Origin: Hofstenia miamia
Lineage: Eukaryota > Xenacoelomorpha > Acoela > Hofsteniidae
Reading direction: 5' to 3'
Assembly (NCBI GenBank): GCA_900660155.1
Contig: CABFPE010000348.1
Coordinates: 554,015 to 618,014 of the forward strand
DNA length: 64,000 nt
A program made the translations under genes and the position numbers. Positions 11,320 through 21,400 of this stretch are shown in pieces (position 1 is the stretch's first letter; each line of letters starts with the position of its first letter). The notes beneath the pieces were generated by a model, which saw only the letters and a list, made by a program, of their open reading frames with translations, was not told where the DNA came from and ran no database searches.

Positions 11320-11466
11320 CGTCGGTCTTACTTCAAATTGGCGTCGGTCTTACTACAGGTGGCGTCGGTATTACTACAAGTGGCGTCGGTCTTACTACAG
11401 GTGGAGTCGGTAATACTAAAAATAGCGTCGGCATTACAACAGAACCGCTGGTATTACTACAAATAT
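11320..11466. repeat. Minisatellite, about seven 21-bp units
   Basis: Units of about 21 bp run GCGTCGGTCTTACTACAGGT, GCGTCGGTATTACTACAAGT and so on, becoming degenerate to the right. Because 21 is a multiple of three, the minus strand reads as a heptapeptide repeat (PTPPVVR PTPLVVI PTPPVVR) within a 69-codon frame (11542-11333). Confidence 0.8.
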
Positions 11467-11973
11467 CATATAATATTGAATGAAAAGACTTAAATACAAT
11501 AAAAAATAGAGTCTTTATTAATATTATTTGGGAATCATGCATTTCTATCTCTATTTTTAAGTTAATTAAAGAAAAATGGCACGTAATATAATTATGTACA
11601 AAAATGCATATTATATGTTAAAATTGTGTAAAAACATACATTTATAATAGGTATATAAAATAGGTACCTTCTGAAAAATACATAATGGAATAATATTTAA
11701 AAAATAACATACATATTAAAGAATAACAAAAAGCTTTAAGACTAAATACAATACTTCGGAACACTTATTGGTGATTGTATCATTACAATCTCAAGTAACA
11801 AAACACAAAATGTACAAAAGTTTAGTTTAATTTTCTGACAAAAGTTTCCTTAATAAAACAATTATCATGAGAATACTAATGCCAAGCACTTTGTTACATT
11901 CAGAAATATCTTTGTCGGTAGGAAATGTCCGTGATCTTATACATTCAGAAAAATATTCAGCAACCCTATCTTT

Positions 11974-12896
11974 CTATGAAACAATCTTGCTATGATTATT
12001 TGCAGACGAAGTACTACTAGAAGCCTTTTCTGATTCTTCAATGTTCCGGGAAATAGTAAGTACTTGCAGTGATTCGTTGAAGTACCTGATCTGTTTTTGT
12101 TCTCCACATTTCCTGACTACTTCTTTCTTATCACTAGTAAGTCGGGAATTGTCATCTCTTTCCAAAAACAGTTTTATTGTTTCCAAAATCACTTTTAATT
12201 TCCGCTTCTGTTCAAATATTTTTTAGGAAGACATTTTTCAACAGTTTTTTGGTTTATTTTAGTATTTTTAAGAAAGTGCTGTTTCAAACCAAAATATTTG
12301 TTTGTTATCTTTTTAATAACTGTTCCTATGTATCGTCTTTCCCATCTTTTCTTATCCTTGGTGTCCGAAAACTGCTTCATTAAAGAAAAATGAGCAATTA
12401 AGGCTTTTTTGTAGATTTTTGTGATTGCAGTGTTTCCACTGCCGATTTTTCTGGAGACGAGAGTGATGGACTAATACTAGACTTTTTATTTGATTTCTTT
12501 CTTTCAATTTTCTTTCGTAATCGCCAACATTCTCTCTTCATTTTTTGATTTTCAAAAAGAAGACATTTTATCTGTTTTTGTTCTTACTACGTTCTCTCTT
12601 GTATGCACTTACTGACCTGCTGTTTTGTGAAGAAATGGAATCTCTGTCTGTGATTTGATGAGTTTGTACTATTGCAGCTTGAACATTTTGCTTTTTCTTC
12701 TCTCTGTACGCTCTTTGTGAAAGCTTTCCCCCTTTTCTGTAGGTGCGAAAATCCCGCGCAGACATTGAATCCATCTTTTTTTATAACTTCGTTTATTTAT
12801 TTCCTTTCTTTTTTCATCCCATAATTCTTTATTCAGTTTCTTCTTTTCACGATATCGTCGGTCTCGTTCTCTTTTTTTGTTTATATCCTGAGGCAT
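11974..12896 (-). pseudogene. Basic coiled-coil reading frames, unidentified repetitive protein
   Basis: From right to left: MPQDINKKRERDRRYREKKK (12896), an overlapping frame with RTYRKGGKLSQRAYREKKKQ, then about 12590-12400 reading ENQKMKRECWRLRKKIERKK (leucine-zipper-like), then MKQFSDTKDKKRWERRYIGT (12380) and a final frame to 11974. The order (basic RYREKKK repeat, zipper, basic IKKITNKYFGLKQ segment) resembles an uncharacterised Lys/Arg-rich family I recall from transposon-rich invertebrate genomes. I cannot name it. Frameshifts separate the pieces. A DNA-binding protein of a mobile element is likely but unproven. Confidence 0.4.
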
Positions 12897-13092
12897 CTAA
12901 AACAATAGAAATATATGAATATAAGTATATTATGTATACTAAAAAATACATTTCTATATAGGTATAAGATATGAATCCAAACCTTAATTAGACTTAGATC
13001 ACGACAGTAACTGTATAGGTAATTTCAAAAGTAGGTAATAAAATAAACTACGATGATTTATTGTTATTACACAGATTAATTAAATTACAGCT

Positions 13093-13830
13093 ATGCCCCC
13101 AATTTCGCTGTCCGACCTCAAAAAATTGAGCGATGCCCAGTTTGCCTCTGCTGTTGGTGGTCTGAAGAAAGACGCCATCATTTCGTTGTTACGCCAAATG
13201 GTCTCTGCTCTCTCTACCTCGACTCCGTCCACCAATGATGGCCCTGGCGTCATATCATCCTTATCTGACTCCCTAACAAAGCTTTCCTCTGATGTTTCCT
13301 CTCTGCAATCCCAAATGTTCTCCTACAGTGCTGCTGCCTCGCGTTCTGTCTCATCTCTCCCCAATAATCCTGCTCCGAGTTTCACACCCGTGCTTGCTCC
13401 TCCTTCTGCTCTACCGCATCCTCCCAAGCAGTCTATCCCTTCATCAACTAACCGTAATCGTCCTCGTCCAGTTTTTGGTTCTAGTGCTTCCTGCCGTCTC
13501 CCTGCTGTTCCTATTAGTTCACTTCCGCCGCCTCCCCGCAAAGCTCATATCTATGTTGGCCGTTTTGCTGCTTCTGTGTCCACCTCAGATGTTGCTGACC
13601 ACCTTCGTTCGTCCTCTCTACAATTTGATGATGTCATTTCCATTCCTCCACGTCCTGACTCTCCATTTGTATCCTTCCATGTTGTTTGCGATCAAGTGTC
13701 TCATCGTGCACTCATGAATCCTGATGTGTGGTCTGAAGGCGTCTTGATTCGTTATTACCGCCTCTCTGACGAAGAGCGCAAATCTTTTGGCCTTCGTCCC
13801 CGCCGCCGTAATCCGCCTCGCCGTGACTGA
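13093..13830 (+). CDS. LINE C ORF1 protein, 245 aa
   Basis: The protein starts MPPISLSDLKKLSDAQFASA. A short helical N-terminus (to about residue 75) is followed by a Ser/Pro-rich linker (about 80-150). A RRM-like domain comes next (about 152-225: KAHIYVGRFAASVSTSDVAD ... SFHVVCDQV ... GVLIRYYRL), and the tail is Arg-rich (RPRRRNPPRRD). This is the usual build of ORF1 proteins that bind LINE RNA and help target-primed reverse transcription. No CCHC knuckles are present. The stop is TGA followed by CTA, and ORF2 continues in the same frame. Codons are C/T-rich, unlike the host exons nearby. Confidence 0.9.
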   Translation: MPPISLSDLKKLSDAQFASAVGGLKKDAIISLLRQMVSALSTSTPSTNDGPGVISSLSDSLTKLSSDVSSLQSQMFSYSAAASRSVSSLPNNPAPSFTPVLAPPSALPHPPKQSIPSSTNRNRPRPVFGSSASCRLPAVPISSLPPPPRKAHIYVGRFAASVSTSDVADHLRSSSLQFDDVISIPPRPDSPFVSFHVVCDQVSHRALMNPDVWSEGVLIRYYRLSDEERKSFGLRPRRRNPPRRD

Positions 13831-13833
13831 CTA
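13828..13833 (+). promoter_or_regulatory. Candidate stop-codon readthrough site (TGA CTA)
   Basis: ORF1 ends GAC TGA CTA TCT and ORF2 follows in frame. UGA CUA is the best-known leaky stop context in animals and viruses. Readthrough is inferred, not shown. Confidence 0.5.
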
Positions 13834-16719
13834 TCTCACTCTGATGTTCCTCCTCCCCGTAACTCTGGCTTTTCCGTGTTGCTTGCCAATGCCCACAGTC
13901 TTGTATCTTTGAATCGTCGTCTCAGCTTTTACAATTTCTTCTTGCAGTCTCCTGTTGACTTCATTTTCATCACTGAAACCTGGCTTGATCCTGCCATTGC
14001 TGATAGTGTTGTTTTTCCCAACTCTACTCTTAAAGTTCTTTCTCGTATGGATCGATCCAGTGGTCGCCATGGTGGTGTTCTCATTGCCTCTCGTCTTCCT
14101 AACCTTGACATCCGTCCCATTTCTTTCGATTCATTATCCTTCGATTTCTGTTGTGGTTGTGCTGTTGTTCTCAGTGACCACATTGTTTCTCTGCTCTGCG
14201 TTTACAACCCTCCTTCGAAAAGTGCCTTCCGCATTCCCATTGCTGATTTATCATCTATGTTCGAGTCTTTTCATGACCAGTCTACCTACCTCTCTCGTCA
14301 CCTTGGCTTTTCCATTCGTCCTCATTTTCTTGTTTGTGGTGACTTCAATCTTCCTAATGTCTGCTGGAATGCGTTCGACTCTACTGACACTTATGAGTCT
14401 GCAGTTTTAGAAGTTTTTGCCTGCTATTCTCTTGAACAACTTGTATTTTCTCCTACTTCCAGCTCCTCTCTGCTTGATTTGGTTCTGTGCTCTCACCCCG
14501 ATTACATATTTGACATATCTGTAATCCCTGTTCCTGCTAAGCTGTCAGATCACTCATTCGTCCACTTCAATCTGTCTGTCAACTCTACTTCTCCATCTGC
14601 TAATCCGGCTGTTCCACAATATGCTCGATTTAACAGTGACTTTCTGTCACTTAATGCTGCTCTCTCATCTTCGCTGCCCGTTTTTAGTGATTCCTTCTCA
14701 GTTGACGATTGGTTCACTTTCTTTCATCAAGTTATTTCTTCTTATGTTCCTCGTCGGCGGAAAAAGCGTGCTTCTCTTCCTTTCTATTTTTCGTCCCTTA
14801 CTGTGCACTCCTTGAATAAATTGGAGTCTTACAAACGCCATTCTGGTACTACTGCTACTCCGAAGCTTGCTTCTCTCACGGAAGATGTTCTCAATTTTAT
14901 GGAACTTGACAAAGTCTCTTTTCTGTCCAGCTTCTCGTCCGGTTCTCTTCAAGACTCTTATTCCTTCCTGCGTTCTCTTCATTCCAAGCCCGAGCTCCCC
15001 AATTTGAGATGGAACCTTCGTTCTGCTCACTCTGACCTGGAGAAGGCTGATCTGTTCAACGCGTATTTTGCCTCTAACTTCTCTGTACCTGTCTCCATGT
15101 GCCCTGGTCCGCCTGCTGCCTCCCCGCTAATCCGACTTTGTGATATGGTCTTCAGCGCCCATGATATTTCTCTCATGCTTAAATCTTGCAAGTTGTCTGG
15201 TCCTTGTTATCCTGACGGTGTTCCTTCCTTTGTAATTCATGAAACCTCCTCCACGCTTTCTATCCATTTAAAGCATCTTTACTCCTTCATTTGCTCCACT
15301 AAGCGCTATCCCGCCTGTTGGAAGACATCTTGGATTTCTCCGCTGTTAAAATCTAATCAGCTTCCCTCCTCGCAGGTCACGTCCTACCGCCCAATAGCTA
15401 TTCTATCTCGACTGTCTATCATCTTTGAACGCCTTGTTTTTCGTTATGTATTCCCAAAAATTCGTCACCTCATCTCTTCTTCTCAGCATGGCAACCTTCC
15501 TGGTCGCTCTACGATTACTAACCTGCTCACTCTGATCGAAAACTGCTACTTTCACTCTGATAGTAATGATCCTGGTTGTATTATCTTTCTTGACATCTCA
15601 AAAGCGTTTGATCGCCTCCCTCATTCCATTCTGCTTGACAAGTTACGTTTATTTGGTTTTGATGTGGATTTCATCGAACTGTTCCAGTCTTACCTGACCA
15701 ATCGCCACCAGTGTGTCAAAATCAACTCGTCTATCTCTTCTCCTGTCCCCGTTACTAGTGGTGCCCCTCAAGGCTCAGTGTTTGCTGTTCTTTTCTTCCT
15801 CGTTGCCATTAACGACCTCCCTCATTCTGTTCTCAACTCGTCTTGCCTGTTGTATGTCGATGACACTGCGATTTTTGATTTTGGTTGGTCTTTTGCGTCG
15901 AACATTTTTTCTGATCTTGAGCACTTGTCTACTTGGTCCTCTGTCAACCATCTCGATTTTAGCACTACCAAGACATGTGGTATTTCCTTTTCTGTGGCTC
16001 CCCCTTCTGATTTGCCTCTACCTGTGAACTTTGCGCCTCATCACACTCATCTTGGACTTCAACTTGCTGCAAACTTAAATTGGACTGGACATGTGTCTTT
16101 GCGTCTCCGCAAAGCTAATTCCTCGCTATTTGCCCTTTTCCGTAATGTTCCTTTTAATACCTCGTCCGCTGTGAAACTCTCTTTGTTCAAGTCCATTCCT
16201 CGTGCCATTCTTCTCTACGCGTCTCCTTGTTGGTGGCCTTCTCGTGCTTTGTTCCACTCCATGGAACGTTTCCAGAAACGCGCTTTCAAATGGATTTCCT
16301 CTTTGGACTATAAAGACGCTCTGCTGAAATTCTCCACTCTCCCGCTGTCACTCTACTTCCATGCCTGTGATCTCCTTCTGTTCAATCGACTACTGACTCG
16401 CAAATTGGATCTTGATCCTTTTGATTTCATTAAGTTCTCCAATTCCTGCTGCACTCGCTCTGATGATGTTGTCACCTTCTCCATTCGTCGTACAAAGAAA
16501 CATCGCACCCTTCACTCGTTTTTCAATCGTGCTTGTACTGCTGCTAATTACATCTTGACTCGCAACCCTCCAACAGCGATTGATTTCTTTTCCCCACCAC
16601 CGAGCTTCAAGAAATCTTTGATGGCTTTCCTCTTTGCTGAGCCCTTCTCCGACTTCGCCTACTCTTCCATTTGCTCCTATTTCATCTCCTGTGACTGTCC
16701 TCGCTGCCGTAAAACTTGA
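13831..16719 (+). CDS. LINE C ORF2 protein: APE endonuclease and reverse transcriptase
   Basis: About 960 codons, open from the ORF1 stop to TGA at 16717. Endonuclease: LLANAHSL (Asn), FITETWLDP (catalytic Glu), RHGGVLIASR, LVCGDFNLPN (Asp/Asn) and KLSDHSFVHF (Asp-His). Reverse transcriptase: SYRPIAILSRLSIIFERLVF, SQHGNLPGRSTITNLL, IIFLDISKAFDRLPH (motif A), TSGAPQGSVFAVLFF (motif B) and CLLYVDDTAIF (catalytic YVDD rather than the usual Y/FADD). Thumb and C-terminal region end in Cys-rich SCDCPRCRKT. The first in-frame ATG is near 14047, after the endonuclease Asn and Glu, so translation probably does not start there. It nicks target DNA and reverse-transcribes the element. Confidence 0.93.
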   Translation, partial: LSHSDVPPPRNSGFSVLLANAHSLVSLNRRLSFYNFFLQSPVDFIFITETWLDPAIADSVVFPNSTLKVLSRMDRSSGRHGGVLIASRLPNLDIRPISFDSLSFDFCCGCAVVLSDHIVSLLCVYNPPSKSAFRIPIADLSSMFESFHDQSTYLSRHLGFSIRPHFLVCGDFNLPNVCWNAFDSTDTYESAVLEVFACYSLEQLVFSPTSSSSLLDLVLCSHPDYIFDISVIPVPAKLSDHSFVHFNLSVNSTSPSANPAVPQYARFNSDFLSLNAALSSSLPVFSDSFSVDDWFTFFHQVISSYVPRRRKKRASLPFYFSSLTVHSLNKLESYKRHSGTTATPKLASLTEDVLNFMELDKVSFLSSFSSGSLQDSYSFLRSLHSKPELPNLRWNLRSAHSDLEKADLFNAYFASNFSVPVSMCPGPPAASPLIRLCDMVFSAHDISLMLKSCKLSGPCYPDGVPSFVIHETSSTLSIHLKHLYSFICSTKRYPACWKTSWISPLLKSNQLPSSQVTSYRPIAILSRLSIIFERLVFRYVFPKIRHLISSSQHGNLPGRSTITNLLTLIENCYFHSDSNDPGCIIFLDISKAFDRLPHSILLDKLRLFGFDVDFIELFQSYLTNRHQCVKINSSISSPVPVTSGAPQGSVFAVLFFLVAINDLPHSVLNSSCLLYVDDTAIFDFGWSFASNIFSDLEHLSTWSSVNHLDFSTTKTCGISFSVAPPSDLPLPVNFAPHHTHLGLQLAANLNWTGHVSLRLRKANSSLFALFRNVPFNTSSAVKLSLFKSIPRAILLYASPCWWPSRALFHSMERFQKRAFKWISSLDYKDALLKFSTLPLSLYFHACDLLLFNRLLTRKLDLDPFDFIKFSNSCCTRSDDVVTFSIRRTKKHRTLHSFFNRACTAANYILTRNPPTAIDFFSPPPSFKKSLMAFLFAEPFSDFAYSSICSYFISCDCPRCRKT

Positions 16720-16755
16720 CTTGTTTTTATTTTCTTGTGTATGCCTTCAGCGGCT

Positions 16756-16794
16756 AAATAAAGTCATTGATTATTATTATTATTATTATTTATT
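16756..16794 (+). repeat. LINE C 3' end: AATAAA and (ATT)n tail
   Basis: AATAAA is followed about 10 bases later by seven or so ATT units, the tandem tail expected at the 3' end of this type of LINE. Confidence 0.85.
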
Positions 16795-18178
16795 AATTAT
16801 TGAAAAAATTTATCATTTTTTCTACACTAATTAATCTGGATTCAGTAAATAGTAATGCATACTATCAAAATTTATGCAATGCAACCGTACAGGATCGACG
16901 ATGCATTATTAAGGGTTTAAGGTAAAATATAGTGACATTGAATTTTACCCATTAATTGCTATTTCATTAATATACTATGTTAAATTCGTTAAATGCTTTG
17001 GAAAACAAGAAGGATTAGTAAAATCTTAACCTATGCATGTATGCCCAAATGAAGGACTAATCTTCCGCATATCACGAAGAAGATGAATGATTATATTCAC
17101 AAATATTTGACACTAAACGCTTAATGTAGTAAGACCGACGTCGGTCTTAATTCGTCGGTCTTACTACAAGTTGTGGTGTTTATAAGCGCTCACAGCTTCA
17201 TGTCTTAACAGAATTTAATTATTTTTCTTATAATTATCACGAACCACCTTGTTGTACACTTATTAGATTTTAAAAGTACAGAAAACTGTACTATAATCTT
17301 TTTATTTAAAATAGAAAGCCGTCAGTCTTACTACATTTTGTGGTAAACAAACATAATTTAATTGTTTGAAAGGGCTATAAATGGCAGAAAATATTTTTTT
17401 CTACATTTCTCTAACCGTATTCTAAATGAATGATGTCTCAATTAATAAACAAGTACCCAACATTTGACATTAGACTGTTCAGCCAAAACACGGGATTCCC
17501 TTTTAAAACACTTCATATAATGGACAAGTGTTTTATCAACGTTTTTAGCTAAGACTGACATTTACACTAATTCATTTTTATATAGACGTGTAGATTATTT
17601 GTTTCGCATTTGAATGATATAAAAAGTATATAATTTTTTTGATGTATCACCAAATAATCAATAAGTAAAAAAAGTCATTCAAAGTGTTGGAAACGGGAAA
17701 ATACACAAATTTGTTACTTTTACTCTATAATAACAATGAATTACTTTTCATCAAAAATAATTTAATGTGTGGTAATGGTAGAACACATTGTAAACTACAC
17801 GAGGTTTTTAAAAATTTTTTATTATCTCAAACCGTTTGAGCACAGTGTTTGAAAGACTGAATTTAACATAATAGTATACATTAATCTGGAATTGCCCTTA
17901 GTTGAAACAATTTGACTAGCTGTTAACAGCACCCTTTATGCTGTTAAAATTAATAGCAGACGCTGTTACCATCCCTGAGCATATTTGTGAACATTTTTTT
18001 GCTATCAAGTAATTTAGGGCATACAATTCAATTAGCCTCTAAAATGTATAAAGGTAGTTATTATGCTTTGACTCTTGAAAAAATGCAATTCTCCGGGGTT
18101 TACCAAGTTTGTCTATGTTCCACCAGACATTTTCAACGAGTTTTTCGAATTGAAATAATACATGCTTAGGTTTCAGAA
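16795..18178. other. AT-rich flank between LINE C and REV1
   Basis: Holds GTCGGTCTTACTAC motifs (17130-17170, 17322-17340), the inverted 24-mer (17876-17899) and AACAG/CTGTT motifs (17915-17965). No gene is supported. The REV1 promoter or a 5' non-coding exon should lie here, since a splice acceptor TTTCAG ends two bases before the REV1 ATG. Confidence 0.5.
17130..17149. repeat. Perfect 20-bp palindrome TAAGACCGAC/GTCGGTCTTA
   Basis: Two minisatellite-type motifs meet head to head. The same motif repeats directly just after it. Confidence 0.85.
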
Positions 18179-18475
18179 ATGCAGAAAAAGCGTGCTACTG
18201 GGTTTGAAGATGATGGTGGCTATATGAAATCGAAAATTATGAAATTACGAAACCAACAAAATTATGGTAGAGTTGAAGTTAACTCAAAATCGAACATTTT
18301 TGAAGGAGTATCAATTTGTGTAAATGGTTATACTGAACCTAATTCTACAGAATTAAAGAAGATAATATCGGAAAATGGTGGTATTTTTAATCACTACCCA
18401 AATGGCACAGTTACGCACACCATTGCATCGAATTTAGCTCAAGGGAAGATAGCGAAGTTAACTTCCAAGGATAAG
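18179..18475 (+). CDS. REV1: REV1 exon 1: N-terminus and first part of BRCT
   Basis: Reads MQKKRATGFEDDGGYMKSKI and then FEGVSICVNGYTEPNSTELK, matching the start of the REV1 BRCT domain, which binds PCNA and DNA ends. The ATG is chosen because residues GGYM-K line up with the usual REV1 N-terminus. Ends KDK with donor GTTATT. Confidence 0.93.
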
Positions 18476-21400
18476 GTTATTTTACAAATTTATTAAAGCT
18501 GTTTCAACATAAGGAAGATCTAGTTTTAGATATATTTTATTTATAATGTAAAGTTAATTAAAAATAGTAAAAGAGTAGAACTTTGGACAAATACTGATAA
18601 TTTCCTTAATTTTTTTAATAGCCCGCGACCAATTAACGCAAGTAACTAGTTAGTGATGTATTCTTCCAACAAAATAACTTTGTTATAATCATCACTTAAA
18701 TAACAAAAGCCCCTTAAAAGTGGAATCTGTAATTTTTGTCTTTGGACTTTCAAAAAAGGAATTATACATGTTTTGGATGATTTGTTCAAAGCAAACAATA
18801 GATTTAGTGGTTCTATAAAGATACGATGTATCAAGGCATGGATTTCTAATGTACTAACATGATGCGAACCGCACTTTTATAATTTACCAATGCAGGCTGA
18901 ATTTAAGCGAGTTAAACATGTATACTCATTGATTGAATTTCAATAAACTTAGTGCAATCCTGCTTGCATTGTTCAATTACGAAAGTCCAATTCACATCCT
19001 ACTAGTTGCTAATGTTATAGAAATGATCACCGACAGCTTGTTGCTATTATACCTGCTATTTGTCAAAGCAGTTTTTAAAATATATAATGAATTTTAATTG
19101 TGATGCATTGCCATTTAAATCACTTTAGGTTATGAAGCCTTCTTGGATCGTAGACAGTGTCAATCAGGGTCACTTGCTTGAAGAAAAAGATTATAGGCTT
19201 TTCCATAACGAAGTAAAAGTAAACGTTTTAAGCTTTAAAAATTCTTCTAATCACCCTAAAGCAGGCGATGAAAACTTTATGGATGAATTTTTCGGTCATT
19301 CGAGACTCCATCAGATTGCTACATGGGGAATGGAATTCAAGCAATTAGTTCTGGATTTGCGAAGTGATTCTAATTTTAAGATGATTAATGTTAAGGATAT
19401 TGCCGATGAAGATTCTTCAAGATATTTTGATAAGATTACACATAAATGCAATAGCAACTGTGCCTACTCTTCTAAAAAGGTATTTCCACTACGCCTATGT
19501 TTGATCTCTTTTATAAATTTATATGTAGTTTATAAAAAATTGAAGCGCGATTAATTTGTATTTATAATAAGCCTTTCCTGTGGTTAGCGTGTTGGTTGAA
19601 TATATATATTTAAAATCATTTTTATCAGCGTATTTTTGTTTTTAAGAAATGCCAAATTTTTATCAATACAATTATGTAACATTTCTACAACTCGAAGTTA
19701 GTTTATGTCAAGGAATTTATATATGCTGTTGATTTGTATGTAAAGGGCACATTAGTGTATATGGCATCACAATTGAGAAAACGGAAATTTAAACCATTGA
19801 TAGTTGGAATTCTCACGATTAACCAAATCTTTTGACATCTTTTTTTTGCTAAATTATATGAATTGTAAAAATGAATGTATCCAAATGGTGCCAAATGAGA
19901 ATAACGCAACGAAATTTGTAAGCGTGTGGGTATTTCTTTAAAGAATTAGTGTAGCGTTAACATGCATAATTTTAGGTTTTCATTCACTTCGATATGGACT
20001 GTTTTTTTGTCTCTGTTGGATTGAAGAACCGTACCGATCTTTATGGTTCACCGGTTGCAGTTTCTCACTTTACGAATAATACATCATCAAATGATGAGAA
20101 ATTCTCATTCTCAGAGATAGCCTCCTGTAATTACGAAGCTCGGGCTTTCGGAATCAAGAATGGTATGTTAGCTGGACGAGCCAAGCAACTATGTCCAAAA
20201 CTCTCATTTCTTCCTTACGATTTTAATGCGTATAAGGTATACTGCTAACATATCTTTTTAAATTTAAACAAAACATGTTTAGGAAACTGCGACTGTGATG
20301 TATCGGACGATTGCTGGTTTTACTAGAGACATATCAGCTCTTAGCTGCGATGAATGTGTCATTGATGCCACCAATCTTTGTAAATCTATTAATAAGTCTC
20401 CTTGCCACTTAGCTGGGTGTATATCCAGCAATGTTTATAATTCAACTGGTTGCAAGCTTTCAGCTGGAATTGGTGAGAATTTGCTTTTGGCTAAGCTAGC
20501 CGTTAAAAAGGTAATTTCTTTGATTAAAATGTTTATTTACGTTAATGACATATCATTTTGTCTCAATAATATAAGTTGTTTTAAACTTGATATAATTTAT
20601 ATATCTTTGTAATATTTTGTAATAAATATGTCAGGATCAGAATAAAATCAAACCCCACATACGTCAGTTTGTTAAAATATTTTTTCTCAAACAAAAGTAC
20701 GTCTGTCTATTATGAATTATAGTATTTTTTCATTCGCAAAAAAAACTATTAAAAACAATTTTTAATTAACAAATTTTAATAAACACTGAACTATAGTCAA
20801 TATAAAATGAAAATTTTGTAAACTGGGCTAAATTACAGCCAATTTGTATTTTTGCTGTTTAGTTTACGAGTTTGATGTACTCACCACTCTAATGATTTCC
20901 GTCTCCCCTGATAGATGGTTAGTAACTAAGAGGCATCACTGTTGAATGAATAGGAAAAGTTAGATTTCAGTTTTTCACTTCTTTTACATTACTCGTATCT
21001 ACACTTTTCTCGAGTTAGTTTCCTAGTTTTTAACAAAATATTCAAATGATCGTTCTAGTATTTCGCAGCCTCGGTAGCTAGTTTTTAGACAATGTACCTT
21101 GGGGATTGCATAGCTATGATTGGGTAAAATTTGTCATTTCCACAGTTTCATTGCCAACAGGAATTTCTGCATCAGAACTCTCCTCCCCCTGAACATCTGT
21201 CATCACTTCTGCAAACAAAACAATCTAAATAATGGAATATACTTAATTTCGGGCAATGAGCAATTGCTTGATCAAGCATAATTTACGTTTACTGTATTGA
21301 AGTGAAAAATCATGTATGCCTTCTCTTCTCGATTTGAGCGAGTGAAAAATTCTAGTTTATTTGTTGAACAATTGCAGGGTTCGATATTAGTACATGTGCA

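Larger units (their letters stand above)
13090..16794 (+). mobile_element. LINE C, apparently intact two-ORF non-LTR retrotransposon
   Basis: A pyrimidine-rich unit with ORF1 (13093-13830) and ORF2 (13831-16719), an AATAAA signal at 16757-16762 and an (ATT)n tail. Base composition changes sharply at both ends from the AT-rich surroundings. Both frames are open and complete, so the copy is young and possibly active. APE endonuclease plus RT, no RNase H and a short tandem tail place it in the CR1/Jockey assemblage. No clear target-site duplication was found, and almost no 5' UTR precedes ORF1. Confidence 0.93.
11149..17899. other. Possible unclassified transposable element with LINE C nested inside
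   Basis: A 24-bp block at 11149-11172 (core GGGCAATTCCAGA) is repeated in inverted orientation at 17876-17899 with 22 of 24 matches. Both flanks carry the motif GTCGGTCTTACTAC (11325-11400, 17140-17170, and a variant at 17322-17340). The span includes basic coiled-coil frames on the minus strand and the intact LINE C. I infer an older element into which LINE C jumped. Ends and family are unknown. Confidence 0.3.

Noticed and set aside
13292-13717. 141-codon frame overlapping LINE C ORF1
   Set aside because: Leu-rich shadow frame created by the pyrimidine-rich composition; ORF1 in the other frame has the domain features and the link to ORF2.
16795-17340. CRISPR-like repeat reading of the GTCGGTCTTACTAC motifs
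   Set aside because: Units are tandem or irregularly spaced without unique spacers, in eukaryotic DNA.
10640-17975. CTCAGGG at 10640 and, inverted, at 17975 as the outer ends of the large element
   Set aside because: Only about seven bases match firmly and the flanking 8-mers differ. The inverted 24-mer is better evidence but also does not define the ends.
18646-18834. Minus-strand 62-codon frame in REV1 intron 1
   Set aside because: Short, no recognised motif, and within an intron of a clearly spliced gene.
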